Made by a program: the position numbers and the translations under genes. Under the pieces are notes generated by a model that had not been told where the DNA came from, did not search any database, and was given only the letters and a program-made list of their open reading frames with translations. DNA of 37,476 nucleotides, from positions 1 through 37,476 of the forward strand of contig CAIXPS010000565.1 of the NCBI GenBank assembly GCA_903921365.1. The letters are read 5' to 3'. Shown piece after piece: positions 1-8,050 of this stretch. The stretch's first letter is position 1, and each line of letters opens with the position of its first letter. The DNA comes from an uncultured bacterium. GTDB taxonomy: Bacteria; Chloroflexota; Anaerolineae; J036; Brachytrichaceae.

Positions 1-1546
1 TGATCCAGCGGCGACCCCATTGCTCAGCCACATATGCTGTTGTTCCACTCCCGCACGTAGGATCGAGGACGAGATCACCGGGGTCGGTGGTCATGAGCAT
101 ACAGCGTTCGATTATCTTTGTGGCTGTCTGTACGACGAATATCTTCGGGTCGTCTCGACTCTGAATCCCGCCGGCAACGTCATCCCAGAAATTGGTGAGT
201 GCTAAGGCGCCAAAATCACTAAATCTCTTCTTAAAACGTATCGTGGCTCCTGCCGGTATTACTCGTTCTGCGCATTTGATGCGCTGCATGCCTTCCTTAC
301 CCGTGCGCCAACCACCGGCAGTGGGAATATAGTCTTTGCCGTGTAAATTGACAGGAAAGCCAGTTGTCTCTGAACCGCTTCGTGAAGTTAAGCCTTGATC
401 TGTGAAGGGTTGCCAGTTAGAAGATATGGAACTTGGGTCATTGGCTTCTTCTTCTGACATGACACGCACAGTTCCATCCTTTGTTGACTCTAATTTTGTA
501 TAGCGTGTTGCGCCATCTGCGCCAAGCTTTAGTTCGGTAAATATCTGCCGATACTTTTTAACAGCCTCGTCTTTATTCTTTGCGTACCATATAAGGTAGT
601 TGCAGACAGGATCAATGAACTCTCCGCCAAGTCCAATTGAAGTTCTATAAGTGAATTCCGCCACGAAATTCTGGGCGTTAAAGACTTCCTGAAGAATCAT
701 GCGCACATGATGTCGATTTTCTTCACCTATCTGTACGAAGATGCTGCCCGTATCTGCCAGCAGTTCTCGCGCCATTGTCAGCCGGTCGCGCAGGTAAGCC
801 AGGTAGGAATGCACGCCCAACGTCCACGTGTCGCGGTACGCTTTGACCATTTCGGGCTCGCGGGTCAGATCCTGATCACGATCCTTCACGTCGCGCTGCC
901 CCAGTTGCGGTTGGAAGTTGCTGCCGAACCTGATCCCATACGGCGGGTCGATGTAGATCATCTGCACTTTTCCGGCCAGGTCTTCGCGCCGCGCCAGGCT
1001 GGCCATCACCTGCAGGCTGTCGCCCAGGATCATGCGGTTGGACCAGTCCACGTTGTGTTTGTAGAACTGCACCGCCTGGGCATATTCCTGCTGCGGGTCT
1101 GCGAACAGACTGCGCTGAATGTCTTCGCGCGCCAGCACCCGCAGAATCGCCTGCGTGCTCACGCGCTCGTGCATATGCAGTGCTACTGGATCAGTCTCGA
1201 ACCAGGGCTTTTCGCGCTTGCCGCTCCACTCCAGCCACGGCTCGTGATTGTGCAACGCGTCGGCCAGCACTTTGGCTTCATCGGGAGTCAATGCCCTCTG
1301 GCGGGCGATTTGCAGCAGTTCGGGAAGCTGGTCGGCCTTGGCCGGGTCGTCGGAGAAACGTAAAACGGGCGGCAGGTGCGGATTGTACGCGTACTTTACC
1401 TTGGGCGGGGACTCGCGCAACGTTTTGCCCTGCGATTCGAGTCCACTGGGCGGGATGTTCTTGCGTTTGGCCGGGTGCTTATAAGTGGTGACTTTATCGT
1501 CGCCGGCAGCGGGATGGGGGGTGGATTTGGATTGGCGTGGGGTCAT
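1..1546 (-). CDS. Site-specific DNA methyltransferase (beta-class, type III Mod-like), C-terminus cut off by window edge
   Basis: Read on the minus strand from ATG at 1546, this frame stays open for 515 codons and leaves the window at position 1. Motif IV DPPYG is near residue 200, preceded by IYI, and motif I DPTCGSGT is near residue 495. That order (catalytic DPPY before the SAM-binding motif) is the beta class of amino-methyltransferases, which includes type III Mod subunits. These enzymes transfer a methyl group from SAM to adenine N6 or cytosine N4; adenine is the usual target of close relatives, but the base cannot be told from sequence. The N-terminus is basic and Pro/Lys rich (MTPRQSKSTPHP), then a helical region to about residue 160. 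A partner restriction or helicase gene would lie beyond the left edge and is not visible. The methyltransferase call is strong; the system type is inference. Confidence 0.9.
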   Translation of the reverse strand, partial: MTPRQSKSTPHPAAGDDKVTTYKHPAKRKNIPPSGLESQGKTLRESPPKVKYAYNPHLPPVLRFSDDPAKADQLPELLQIARQRALTPDEAKVLADALHNHEPWLEWSGKREKPWFETDPVALHMHERVSTQAILRVLAREDIQRSLFADPQQEYAQAVQFYKHNVDWSNRMILGDSLQVMASLARREDLAGKVQMIYIDPPYGIRFGSNFQPQLGQRDVKDRDQDLTREPEMVKAYRDTWTLGVHSYLAYLRDRLTMARELLADTGSIFVQIGEENRHHVRMILQEVFNAQNFVAEFTYRTSIGLGGEFIDPVCNYLIWYAKNKDEAVKKYRQIFTELKLGADGATRYTKLESTKDGTVRVMSEEEANDPSSISSNWQPFTDQGLTSRSGSETTGFPVNLHGKDYIPTAGGWRTGKEGMQRIKCAERVIPAGATIRFKKRFSDFGALALTNFWDDVAGGIQSRDDPKIFVVQTATKIIERCMLMTTDPGDLVLDPTCGSGTTAYVAEQWGRRWI

Positions 1547-1710
1547 GGTTGCTTTCAATATTCTATCAGGGGACGGCGATCATCGCAGACTCTCGACCAG
1601 GAACCTGGGGGTAGAGACGGGGCAGCCGTGTTTACTTCGATAGTATAGTGGTGCGTCACTCCACGAAGAGCGCGCGAGCCCGCAGGCCAGGAAGAGGAAA
1701 AGAGAACCAG

Positions 1711-2511
1711 ATGAAAACCACGTCTACAACTTTCGATAACAGCATGCCGCAGTGGATCAAAGAGCAGAACCAGCCGTGGGGCAGGCTGAAGTACAAAATG
1801 GCGCAGGCTAACCTGGCCAAACACCTCTCCGAAGGACCGCTGCAAATACTCGATGCGGGCGGCGGGAATGGCTATGACTCGATACCGATGGCGCTACAGG
1901 GACATCATGTGGACATCGTCGACTACTCAACCGAGATGCTGGCGCTGGCTCGCGCACAGGCGGCCGAGACGAATACGACCGAACGCATTGCCACTCACCA
2001 GGCAGAGCTTGGCGACATCCGCAGCTTATTCGAGGCGGGCCGGTTCGACCTCGTGATGTGCCATAACGTTGTCTCTTACGTTGACGATGTCCCGGCGCTG
2101 TTTCGCGATTTGACGGCGCTGCTCAAAGCTGGCGGCCTGGTTTCCATCATCGGGCTCAACAGGTATTCGATCCCATATCATGCCGCCTTTCTGAAGGGCG
2201 ATCTTGAGGATGCGCGCGCCAGGATCGACGCGCGCGAGTTCCGCGCAAACATCTTCGACGCGACGGTGACGTGCTATTCAGCCGACGAAATCAGCGCGTT
2301 GCTGCGAGATGCCGGCTGCCGCATTGAACATGATTACGGCATTCGCTGTATATGCGACTACTGGGGTGATAACGAACGCAAGGCAGACCCGCAGGTGTTT
2401 GCGCAGATTGAGGCGCTCGAGTTCGCCCTGGCCGACAAACACCCGTACAAATTGCTGGCGCGTTTCTTCCACATCATTGCGCGCAAGACGGACATTCTCC
2501 GGAACACATGA
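1711..2511 (+). CDS. Class I SAM-dependent methyltransferase, CmoM/SmtA-like
   Basis: A 266-residue protein. The ATG at 1711 is chosen over an upstream GTG (1648) because a purine-rich ribosome-binding region (GGAAGAGGAAAAGAG) lies just before it. The SAM-binding motif I, LDAGGGNGYDS, starts near residue 47, and an acidic residue ends strand beta2 (DIVDYS, near 72). The C-terminal part (GIRCICDYW, then HPYKLLARFFHIIARK) resembles the end of CmoM, which methylates the carboxymethoxyuridine at the wobble position of some tRNAs (DAGGGEG at motif I, GRYIHVTARK at the end in E. coli). That similarity is from memory, so the tRNA role is an inference; a general small-molecule methyltransferase is the alternative. 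It is divergent from the DNA methyltransferase and convergent with the molybdenum hydroxylase operon. Confidence 0.8.
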   Translation: MKTTSTTFDNSMPQWIKEQNQPWGRLKYKMAQANLAKHLSEGPLQILDAGGGNGYDSIPMALQGHHVDIVDYSTEMLALARAQAAETNTTERIATHQAELGDIRSLFEAGRFDLVMCHNVVSYVDDVPALFRDLTALLKAGGLVSIIGLNRYSIPYHAAFLKGDLEDARARIDAREFRANIFDATVTCYSADEISALLRDAGCRIEHDYGIRCICDYWGDNERKADPQVFAQIEALEFALADKHPYKLLARFFHIIARKTDILRNT

Positions 2512-2568
2512 AATCCATAACGCATCGGAGGCCGAGGCTTCCAGCCGGGTGATGCGCGCAACGCACAA

Positions 2569-2622
2569 CCTTCGCAGGGGTTTCGTGTGATTGTTAAGTT
2601 CGAGCGAAAACCCTGCGAAGGG
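2569..2622. repeat. Inverted repeat of the GAAACCCTGCG family between convergent genes
   Basis: The left arm CCTTCGCAGGGGTTTCG and right arm CGAAAACCCTGCGAAGG pair over 17 bp with one mismatch, around a loop of about 20 nt. It lies between the CmoM-like gene and the molybdopterin subunit gene, so it could stop transcription from both sides, but there is no run of T after either arm. The same core appears in the hairpin at 31222-31281, which suggests a dispersed genomic repeat rather than a dedicated terminator. Confidence 0.75.
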
Positions 2623-2629
2623 GATCGCG

Positions 2630-5017
2630 TCACGCCGCCTGCGTGATCCGCACTTTGCGCAGCCCGTCGGCGTAGCCCAGCCACAGGCGCGAGTTGTCGC
2701 CGTGGTCGTCGTTGTGCAGGGCGTGCCCCAGCAGCACGCGCTCGGGCGTGAGCGGCAGTTCGCGGATGCGTTTGCCGGTGGCGTGATACACCGCGTTCGC
2801 GAGCGCCGGAGCGACGCCCAGCATGCTTGGCTCGGCCACGTTCTTCGCCCCGTACGGCCCAAGGTGGAACGGGGCTTCGACAAAGGTCGCCTCGATCGGC
2901 GGCACGTCCATGGCCGTGGGGATGATGTAGTCGTCGAAGTTGACGTTGTGGATGTAGCCGTGGTTGATCTCCACTTCTTCCATCAGCCCGTAGCCCAGCC
3001 CCTGCGTGATGCCGCCATAAAGCTGGCCGTAGGCCCCTTCAGGGAACAGCACCTTGCCGATATCGTGCGCGGCCCAGATGCGGTCGGCCTGCACCCGCCC
3101 GGTGCCGGTATGGACGGTAACCTCGACGATCTGGGCGCCGAAGGTGTAACCCACATACGGCGTGCCCGTGCCCTTTTCGAAATCCCAGTGAATCACGGGC
3201 AGTTGCCAGCGGCCATGCGCCGAAAGGACGTAGCCCAGTTGGCGCGCATGGTTCACGACAGTGTCGAAATCCACAGGCTCTTCATCCGGGCCGATAAAGG
3301 CTTCCTTGTCGCGCAGGACTTGCGCCGGCGCGCATTTAAATAGATTGGCCGCTGCGAAGGTCAACAACTGCGCAATCTTCTCCGCCGCGACGCGCGTGGC
3401 GTTGCCGCCGACGACTGACGCGCGGCTGGCGACCGTCGGCCCGGAGTTGATGGCAGTCTCCGTGTCGGTCAACAGCACCTTGATGCGCTCGGGTCGCGCG
3501 CCCAGCACGTCCGCCGCAATCAACGTGAACACGGTGCGGGCGCCGGTGCCATAGTCGGTCAGGCCGTTCGTCAGCGTGACCGAGTTGTCGCGCTCGATAG
3601 CAATCGTCGCATTGGCGAAGTCCACGCCCTCGCCGCCGAGGCCCATGCCATGAAAATAACACGCCACGCCGATGCCTTTGCGGTAGCGCGCATTCTTGTT
3701 CTGCGCCGGGAACTCGCGCCGCTTGCGATCCCAGTCGCTCTTCTGGCGCACCCACTCCAGGCAGGCGCGCAAACCCACTTCCTGGTTCAACGTTGCGCCG
3801 GTCATCGTCCGGTCGCCCTTGCCGATGATGTTCTTCAATCGCATGTCGATCGGGTCAAGAGCGACCTGCTCGGCCACCTCGTCGATGGCCTGTTCGATGC
3901 ATGCCACGGCCTCGGTGTTGCCAAAGCCGCGAAAGGCGCTGCTGTAGTTGTTGTTGGTGTACAGCACGTGGACGTCGCCGGTCACGGCCTGGTAGGTGTA
4001 TGCGCCGGCCAGATGCATCGCGGCGCGCCATGCCGTCAGCACCGTCTCCGCCGAATACGCGCCGCCATCCAGCCATGCCTCGACCTTGGCGGCCTGCAGC
4101 TTGCCGTCTTTATCTGCGCCAAGGCGAACGCGAATCTTCGACGCGTCGCGCTTGTACGAGACGATGATTGACTCCTCGCGGCTGAAAACCATACCGACCG
4201 GTCGGTTTGTCAGGAGCGCCAGCTTAGCTGTCTGCGCCGACATCTGGTACACGCCTTCGTCCTTGCCGCCGAACGACCCGCCGACGATGGCCTGGATGAC
4301 GCGCACCTTGTCTTCGGGTAACCCCAGCACGGCAGCCGCGATGCCGCGGTTGTTGAACGGGCTCTGATCGCATGCGTAGATGATCACGCTGCCATCCGGG
4401 TTGGGGATGCTGAGCACGGCTTCCGGCTCCAGATAGGCATGCTCTTGAAACGGGGTGGCATAGGTCTGGTCGAGTTGCACCGGGCTGGCGGCGATGATCG
4501 GCTCAGGGTCGCCATTGCGCACGATCTGCGTCAGGCACACGTTGGGCTGGCCCTTCTTGCTGCCCTCGGTGACCACGTCGGGGATGACCGGCGCATCCGG
4601 GCGCAACGCCTGCTCCATGTCTTCGATGACCGGCAACTGTTCAAGGTCGAGTTCGATGGCGTTCACGCCGGCTTCGGCGGCGTCGGCATCGACAGCCGCG
4701 ACGATTGCGACACCCTCGCCCACATAGCGCACCTTCTGATACGCGAGGATGAAGTTGTCGGCGACCGGGAAACCAAAACGACCGTGATCGACAAAGTCAT
4801 CCGAGGTGATCACCGCGAGCACTCCCGGCACTTTCAACGCGGCGGACGTATCGAGGCGCGTAATGCGCGCGTGCGGGATCGGGCTGCGCAACGCGCGCGT
4901 GACCAGTTGGCCGGGGACGCGATAGTCGCCGGCGTATTTGGCCGCGCCGTTGGCCTTGTCCGGGCCATCGACGCGGTTGGCGGGTTTGGTGACCCAATTA
5001 GTGGTGTGTCGCAACAT
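2630..5017 (-). CDS. Xanthine dehydrogenase family, molybdopterin-binding (large) subunit
   Basis: A 795-residue protein, the usual length for a separate large subunit. It carries the molybdopterin-cytosine/pterin-binding loop GGSFGGK (residues 246-252), AFRGFG (361-366) and the near-C-terminal AKNVAEP with the conserved catalytic glutamate at 729 (family usually VGEP). It lacks the AYRCSFR loop of form I CO dehydrogenase, so it is not CoxL. The family hydroxylates heterocycles, aldehydes or purines at a Mo=S centre using water; the substrate cannot be read from the sequence. The start is the ATG at 5017, with AAGGAG just upstream and only 3 nt after the stop of the 2Fe-2S subunit, so it is the last gene of a three-gene operon. 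No coxD/xdhC-type maturation gene is visible here. Confidence 0.93.
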   Translation of the reverse strand: MLRHTTNWVTKPANRVDGPDKANGAAKYAGDYRVPGQLVTRALRSPIPHARITRLDTSAALKVPGVLAVITSDDFVDHGRFGFPVADNFILAYQKVRYVGEGVAIVAAVDADAAEAGVNAIELDLEQLPVIEDMEQALRPDAPVIPDVVTEGSKKGQPNVCLTQIVRNGDPEPIIAASPVQLDQTYATPFQEHAYLEPEAVLSIPNPDGSVIIYACDQSPFNNRGIAAAVLGLPEDKVRVIQAIVGGSFGGKDEGVYQMSAQTAKLALLTNRPVGMVFSREESIIVSYKRDASKIRVRLGADKDGKLQAAKVEAWLDGGAYSAETVLTAWRAAMHLAGAYTYQAVTGDVHVLYTNNNYSSAFRGFGNTEAVACIEQAIDEVAEQVALDPIDMRLKNIIGKGDRTMTGATLNQEVGLRACLEWVRQKSDWDRKRREFPAQNKNARYRKGIGVACYFHGMGLGGEGVDFANATIAIERDNSVTLTNGLTDYGTGARTVFTLIAADVLGARPERIKVLLTDTETAINSGPTVASRASVVGGNATRVAAEKIAQLLTFAAANLFKCAPAQVLRDKEAFIGPDEEPVDFDTVVNHARQLGYVLSAHGRWQLPVIHWDFEKGTGTPYVGYTFGAQIVEVTVHTGTGRVQADRIWAAHDIGKVLFPEGAYGQLYGGITQGLGYGLMEEVEINHGYIHNVNFDDYIIPTAMDVPPIEATFVEAPFHLGPYGAKNVAEPSMLGVAPALANAVYHATGKRIRELPLTPERVLLGHALHNDDHGDNSRLWLGYADGLRKVRITQAA

Positions 5018-5020
5018 CGC

Positions 5021-5509
5021 TTACTCCTTCACCTGAGCGGCCGCGCGTTGGCGGGCGGTTTGTTCAATCGCATCGACGATCTGCTGATACCCCGTGCATC
5101 GGCACAGGTTGCCCGCGATGCCGTCGTTGATTTCATCGCGCGTGGGGAAATGATTGTCGCGCAGCAAGGCCTCGCCCGCGATCACCAGCCCGGGCGTGCA
5201 ATAACCGCACTGCACCGCGCCGTACTTGACGAAGGCGGCCTGCAGGTCGCTCATCGCGCCTTCAACCGGGGCTAACCCCTCGACGGTCATGACATCGCGC
5301 CCGCTGACCTGCGGCGCCAGCACCAGGCACGAGTTCACCACGCGACCATCGAGCAGCACCGAGCACGCGCCGCACTCGCCGATGGCGCAACCTTCCTTCG
5401 TCCCGGTCAGGTTCAAATAATCGCGCAGCAACCGCAACAGGGTGACGTGCGCCGGAGCATCGATGCTCACCGCGCGTCCGTTCAACGTGAAGTCAATCTG
5501 GATATTCAT
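5021..5509 (-). CDS. (2Fe-2S)-binding small subunit of the molybdenum hydroxylase
   Basis: A 162-residue electron-transfer subunit. The N-terminal plant-ferredoxin cluster is bound by C41, C46, C49 and C61 (CAIGECGAC, then C). The C-terminal helical domain binds a second cluster through C101, C104, C136 and C138 (CGYC and CRC). It passes electrons from the Mo centre to the FAD subunit. The start ATG overlaps the stop of the FAD subunit gene by 4 nt (ATGA at 5506-5509), with GGAGAG upstream, showing translational coupling. Length and cysteine pattern are typical of CoxS/XdhC-type small subunits (naming varies between families). Confident in family, not in substrate. Confidence 0.95.
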   Translation of the reverse strand: MNIQIDFTLNGRAVSIDAPAHVTLLRLLRDYLNLTGTKEGCAIGECGACSVLLDGRVVNSCLVLAPQVSGRDVMTVEGLAPVEGAMSDLQAAFVKYGAVQCGYCTPGLVIAGEALLRDNHFPTRDEINDGIAGNLCRCTGYQQIVDAIEQTARQRAAAQVKE

Positions 5510-6426
5510 CGCATACTCTCCACACTCTTTACACCAATACTTCTGACCGTTTCGGTCTCATTCGCAGGCAGCGGCAATACGGTTTCCAACGCCTCCTCAA
5601 CCATTGCCGCGAGCGCCAGTGCCTTGTACTCGGTTGACCACCTCTGGCCGACTTCCTGCACCATTAGGCGCATCAGGAGTTGCCCGGCTTCGGCGAACAA
5701 CGCCGCCGACGGCAGGCGCCCTTGCAGCAGTGCCTCCACCTCGCGCGCGCGGCGCGGGCGTGAGAAACACGCCCCTGCCACCAGGCGCGCCTCCGCGATA
5801 TGACCATCCGCCTGCAGGCGCCCTGTGGCTGCCATGTTGATGCGCGAAATCGTCAGCGCGTTGCGGCGCCCCAACTTGAGGAACGTGTTGCGCGTATCCA
5901 CGGACAGCGGATCAAACTCAAACGCGACGATCAGCCCACCGGCGGGTAATGTGTTCTTCAGGTGGCCGCGCAACAGGCTTGCGACTGGCATACGCTGCTG
6001 TCCAGCAGGCGTGGCGATGATGGCCTCTGCGTCGAGACACACCAGCACCGGCGGCGTGTCGGCGGCGGCAGCGGCGTTCGCCACATTCCCGCCTAACGTC
6101 GCCATGTTGGTGATCTGCATGGTGCGCACCGAGTGGGCGGCGTCGGCCAGGAAGCGGGCGTGCTGCTGGATCAGCCCGGAGCGCATGATTTCGGAGAAGG
6201 TCGTCGCCGCGCCGATGCGCGCGCGCGACCCGACCATCGCGATCCCGCGCAGGTCGGGAATCGTGCTGATATCGACGACGCGGTCAAAGCTGCCGGCCTC
6301 GCCAGCGCGCACAGCGACCATCAGATCGGTGCCGCCTGCCAGCGCGCGGCTGTTTACCCCGGGCGTATTCAACAGGGCGACAGCTTCGTCGATACTGCCG
6401 GCCCTTACATAGCCAAATGAATTCAT
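5506..6426 (-). CDS. FAD-binding (medium) subunit of the molybdenum hydroxylase
   Basis: A 306-residue protein of the CoxM/XdhB type. The FAD-binding motif AGGTDLM lies at 30-36 and the second motif ATLGGNVANA at 109-118, followed by the CO dehydrogenase flavoprotein C-terminal domain. The ATG at 6426 is chosen because AAAGGA precedes it at the right distance; a GTG in frame at 6444 would add six residues with no ribosome site. It is the first gene of the M-S-L operon (FAD, 2Fe-2S, Mo), the same order as cox genes, although the large subunit is not a CO dehydrogenase. Reoxidation is probably by NAD or a quinone, which is an inference from the family. Confidence 0.93.
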   Translation of the reverse strand: MNSFGYVRAGSIDEAVALLNTPGVNSRALAGGTDLMVAVRAGEAGSFDRVVDISTIPDLRGIAMVGSRARIGAATTFSEIMRSGLIQQHARFLADAAHSVRTMQITNMATLGGNVANAAAAADTPPVLVCLDAEAIIATPAGQQRMPVASLLRGHLKNTLPAGGLIVAFEFDPLSVDTRNTFLKLGRRNALTISRINMAATGRLQADGHIAEARLVAGACFSRPRRAREVEALLQGRLPSAALFAEAGQLLMRLMVQEVGQRWSTEYKALALAAMVEEALETVLPLPANETETVRSIGVKSVESMR

Positions 6427-6651
6427 TCGCGTTCCTTTAGACACATATGGAATTTTGAGACTGAAATTACGGCGGAGTCATCGTGGAGCCGCAGATCTAT
6501 TACGCGCCCCCGGATTCACCGGGGCGGTGTGGAGAGTATTTTACAGGGTTTGCGCGCGCCACATCAGGCGACCACATGGCGCGTAGCGGCCGCTACGTGG
6601 ATAAATCACGTAGACGCGGAGCGGACCCGCGTGCCGGCGAGGCGCGGTGTA
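6427..6651. other. Structured intergenic region upstream of the molybdenum hydroxylase operon
   Basis: No gene is supported here. The stretch is unusually rich in inverted repeats: GCCCC/GGGGC at about 6508-6527, CGCGCCA/TGGCGCG around 6556-6583, a perfect 16-bp palindrome CGTAGCGGCCGCTACG at 6582-6597, and ACGCGG/CCGCGT around 6613-6632. On the minus strand it would be the leader of the FAD subunit gene and the trailer of the LarA-like gene. It may hold a terminator, an operator or an RNA leader; no consensus promoter is convincing. Confidence 0.5.
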
Positions 6652-7926
6652 CTAAGGCGCCAGGCGCGGCAGGGTGAGCAGCGCGTCGGGGACGATGAGG
6701 TAGTTGAGCGGGATGGGGGCGGCGATGCCGAAGTGTTGGCGCGCGATTTGCTCTGCCAGTGCGAGGGCGGCCGGCATGTCCGCGACGGTATGCATGTGAC
6801 AGGCGCGCGCGATATCGGGTCGCTGTGCGCCGGCGACGATGACCGGGTGATCGATCAACACCTGCGCGAGGATATAGGCGCGCTGAGCGCCGGCGGGGAA
6901 CCCGGTGCGACGAAGCTGGGCAACTAGCGCGGCGGGTGATTCTGCCCCGGCGAGCAGTTCGAAGAAGCGCGCCTCGCCCGTGCCCTGGCCGGCGCCCTCG
7001 GGAATCGCAGCCGGGAGGATGATGGGCGCGCCGGGCAGCAACGGTGCGCGGTCGGCCAGCGCCAGATAAGTCGCGGCGCGGCTGGCCTGATACAGGTTGG
7101 CAGCCTTCGGGGCAGGGACTCCTGCAAGCGCGAGGTGCGCAGGGCGATCCACAGTGACCTCGTAGATGCCGCGCGCCTGGCCCACCAGCACATCATGCAC
7201 TTCGGCGGGGTCGCCGGCGGCGGCCAACAACACTTCGGCCGCGTCGTTCAGCACCACGTTCACCACATAGTCCAGCCCGATCATCCTGCCTGCTGCGCGC
7301 ACAAATTGCTGGAACGGGTTGTCGGTGATATTGCCCAGGCGCGTGCCGGGGCGATCAAGCATCGCGGCGCTATGCGTCGCCTGGATGGTCGCTTCGCCGC
7401 CGCAGCCAATCACCACTGTTTTCGCGCCGCCCGAATACCCGGCGTACTGATGCGGCTCAATCACGCCGGTGGCGATCAACAGGTCGGTTTCCACGCATAG
7501 GCGATTGACAACGACTGGGATGCCAGGCGCGCCAGGCGCGTCGATCCTGCCGAGTTCAACCAGCGCATCGGCGTCGAGTGCGCGATGATCGACGATATGG
7601 GCGCGGCCGGCCAGGTCGGCGCCGAGTTTGGCAACCCGTTCGGCAGCGGTCATCGGCCGGTGTAGCCCGGTGGCGCACAGCAGCGTGACATGAGATGCGG
7701 GAATGCCGAGCGCGCCGAGTTCGCGCAAGAGATGGCCGATGAGCAATTCATCAGGACAGGCGCGCGTGGCGTCGGTGAACGCGATGATCACGCGCATGCC
7801 CGGGCGCGCGATGTCAGAAAGGCGACGCGAACCGATGGGCGCAATCCGCAATTCGGCGGGGACGCTGACAGCGCGGCTTTCCGCTGTGATTGGGCGTAAT
7901 GTGGCAGGAATTGGATAATCAACCAT
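6652..7926 (-). CDS. LarA-like nickel-pincer racemase/epimerase (DUF2088 family)
   Basis: A 424-residue protein matching lactate racemase LarA in length and motifs. DATR lies at 52-55, GLH at 87-89, and EPHQYAGYSGGAK gives H159 and K169, with H185 sixteen residues later. The 10- and 16-residue spacings equal those of H174, K184 and H200 in Lactobacillus plantarum LarA, where the lysine carries the nickel-pincer cofactor and the histidines act in hydride transfer. The family racemises lactate, malate, phenyllactate and sugar acids, so the substrate is open. The cofactor needs LarB, LarC and LarE, none of which is in the window. It sits 225 nt upstream of the molybdenum hydroxylase operon on the same strand, so co-transcription is possible but unproven. 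No clear ribosome site precedes the ATG. Confidence 0.88.
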   Translation of the reverse strand: MVDYPIPATLRPITAESRAVSVPAELRIAPIGSRRLSDIARPGMRVIIAFTDATRACPDELLIGHLLRELGALGIPASHVTLLCATGLHRPMTAAERVAKLGADLAGRAHIVDHRALDADALVELGRIDAPGAPGIPVVVNRLCVETDLLIATGVIEPHQYAGYSGGAKTVVIGCGGEATIQATHSAAMLDRPGTRLGNITDNPFQQFVRAAGRMIGLDYVVNVVLNDAAEVLLAAAGDPAEVHDVLVGQARGIYEVTVDRPAHLALAGVPAPKAANLYQASRAATYLALADRAPLLPGAPIILPAAIPEGAGQGTGEARFFELLAGAESPAALVAQLRRTGFPAGAQRAYILAQVLIDHPVIVAGAQRPDIARACHMHTVADMPAALALAEQIARQHFGIAAPIPLNYLIVPDALLTLPRLAP

Positions 7927-7968
7927 ATAGGGAAAAGATTAGCACAAAGAATTTACTAAACTGTTAGG

Positions 7969-7996
7969 TTGCGCTTTTAGTCAGTCTGGATACAAT
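7969..7996 (+). promoter_or_regulatory. Predicted sigma-70-type promoter for the ABC ATPase gene
   Basis: TTGCGC (7969-7974) and TACAAT (7991-7996) are separated by 16 nt and lie about 55 nt upstream of the ATG at 8051. TACAAT recurs as a likely -10 element before three other genes in the window, which supports the call. Confidence 0.55.
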
Positions 7997-8050
7997 GCAC
8001 TCACAATCCGACGAAAACTATTGTCTCGTCTTTCTGGAGGTATTTTCAGT

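Noticed and set aside
707-1363. A 218-codon plus-strand frame at the left edge
   Set aside because: The minus strand encodes a continuous methyltransferase with DPPYG and DPTCGSGT motifs over the same bases, so this frame is a shadow.
4439-5275. Long plus-strand frame over the molybdenum hydroxylase genes
   Set aside because: It overlaps two well-supported genes on the other strand and has no motif or ribosome site.
2630-6426. Carbon monoxide dehydrogenase (coxMSL)
   Set aside because: Gene order fits, but the large subunit has AFRGFG instead of the AYRCSFR loop of form I CO dehydrogenase.
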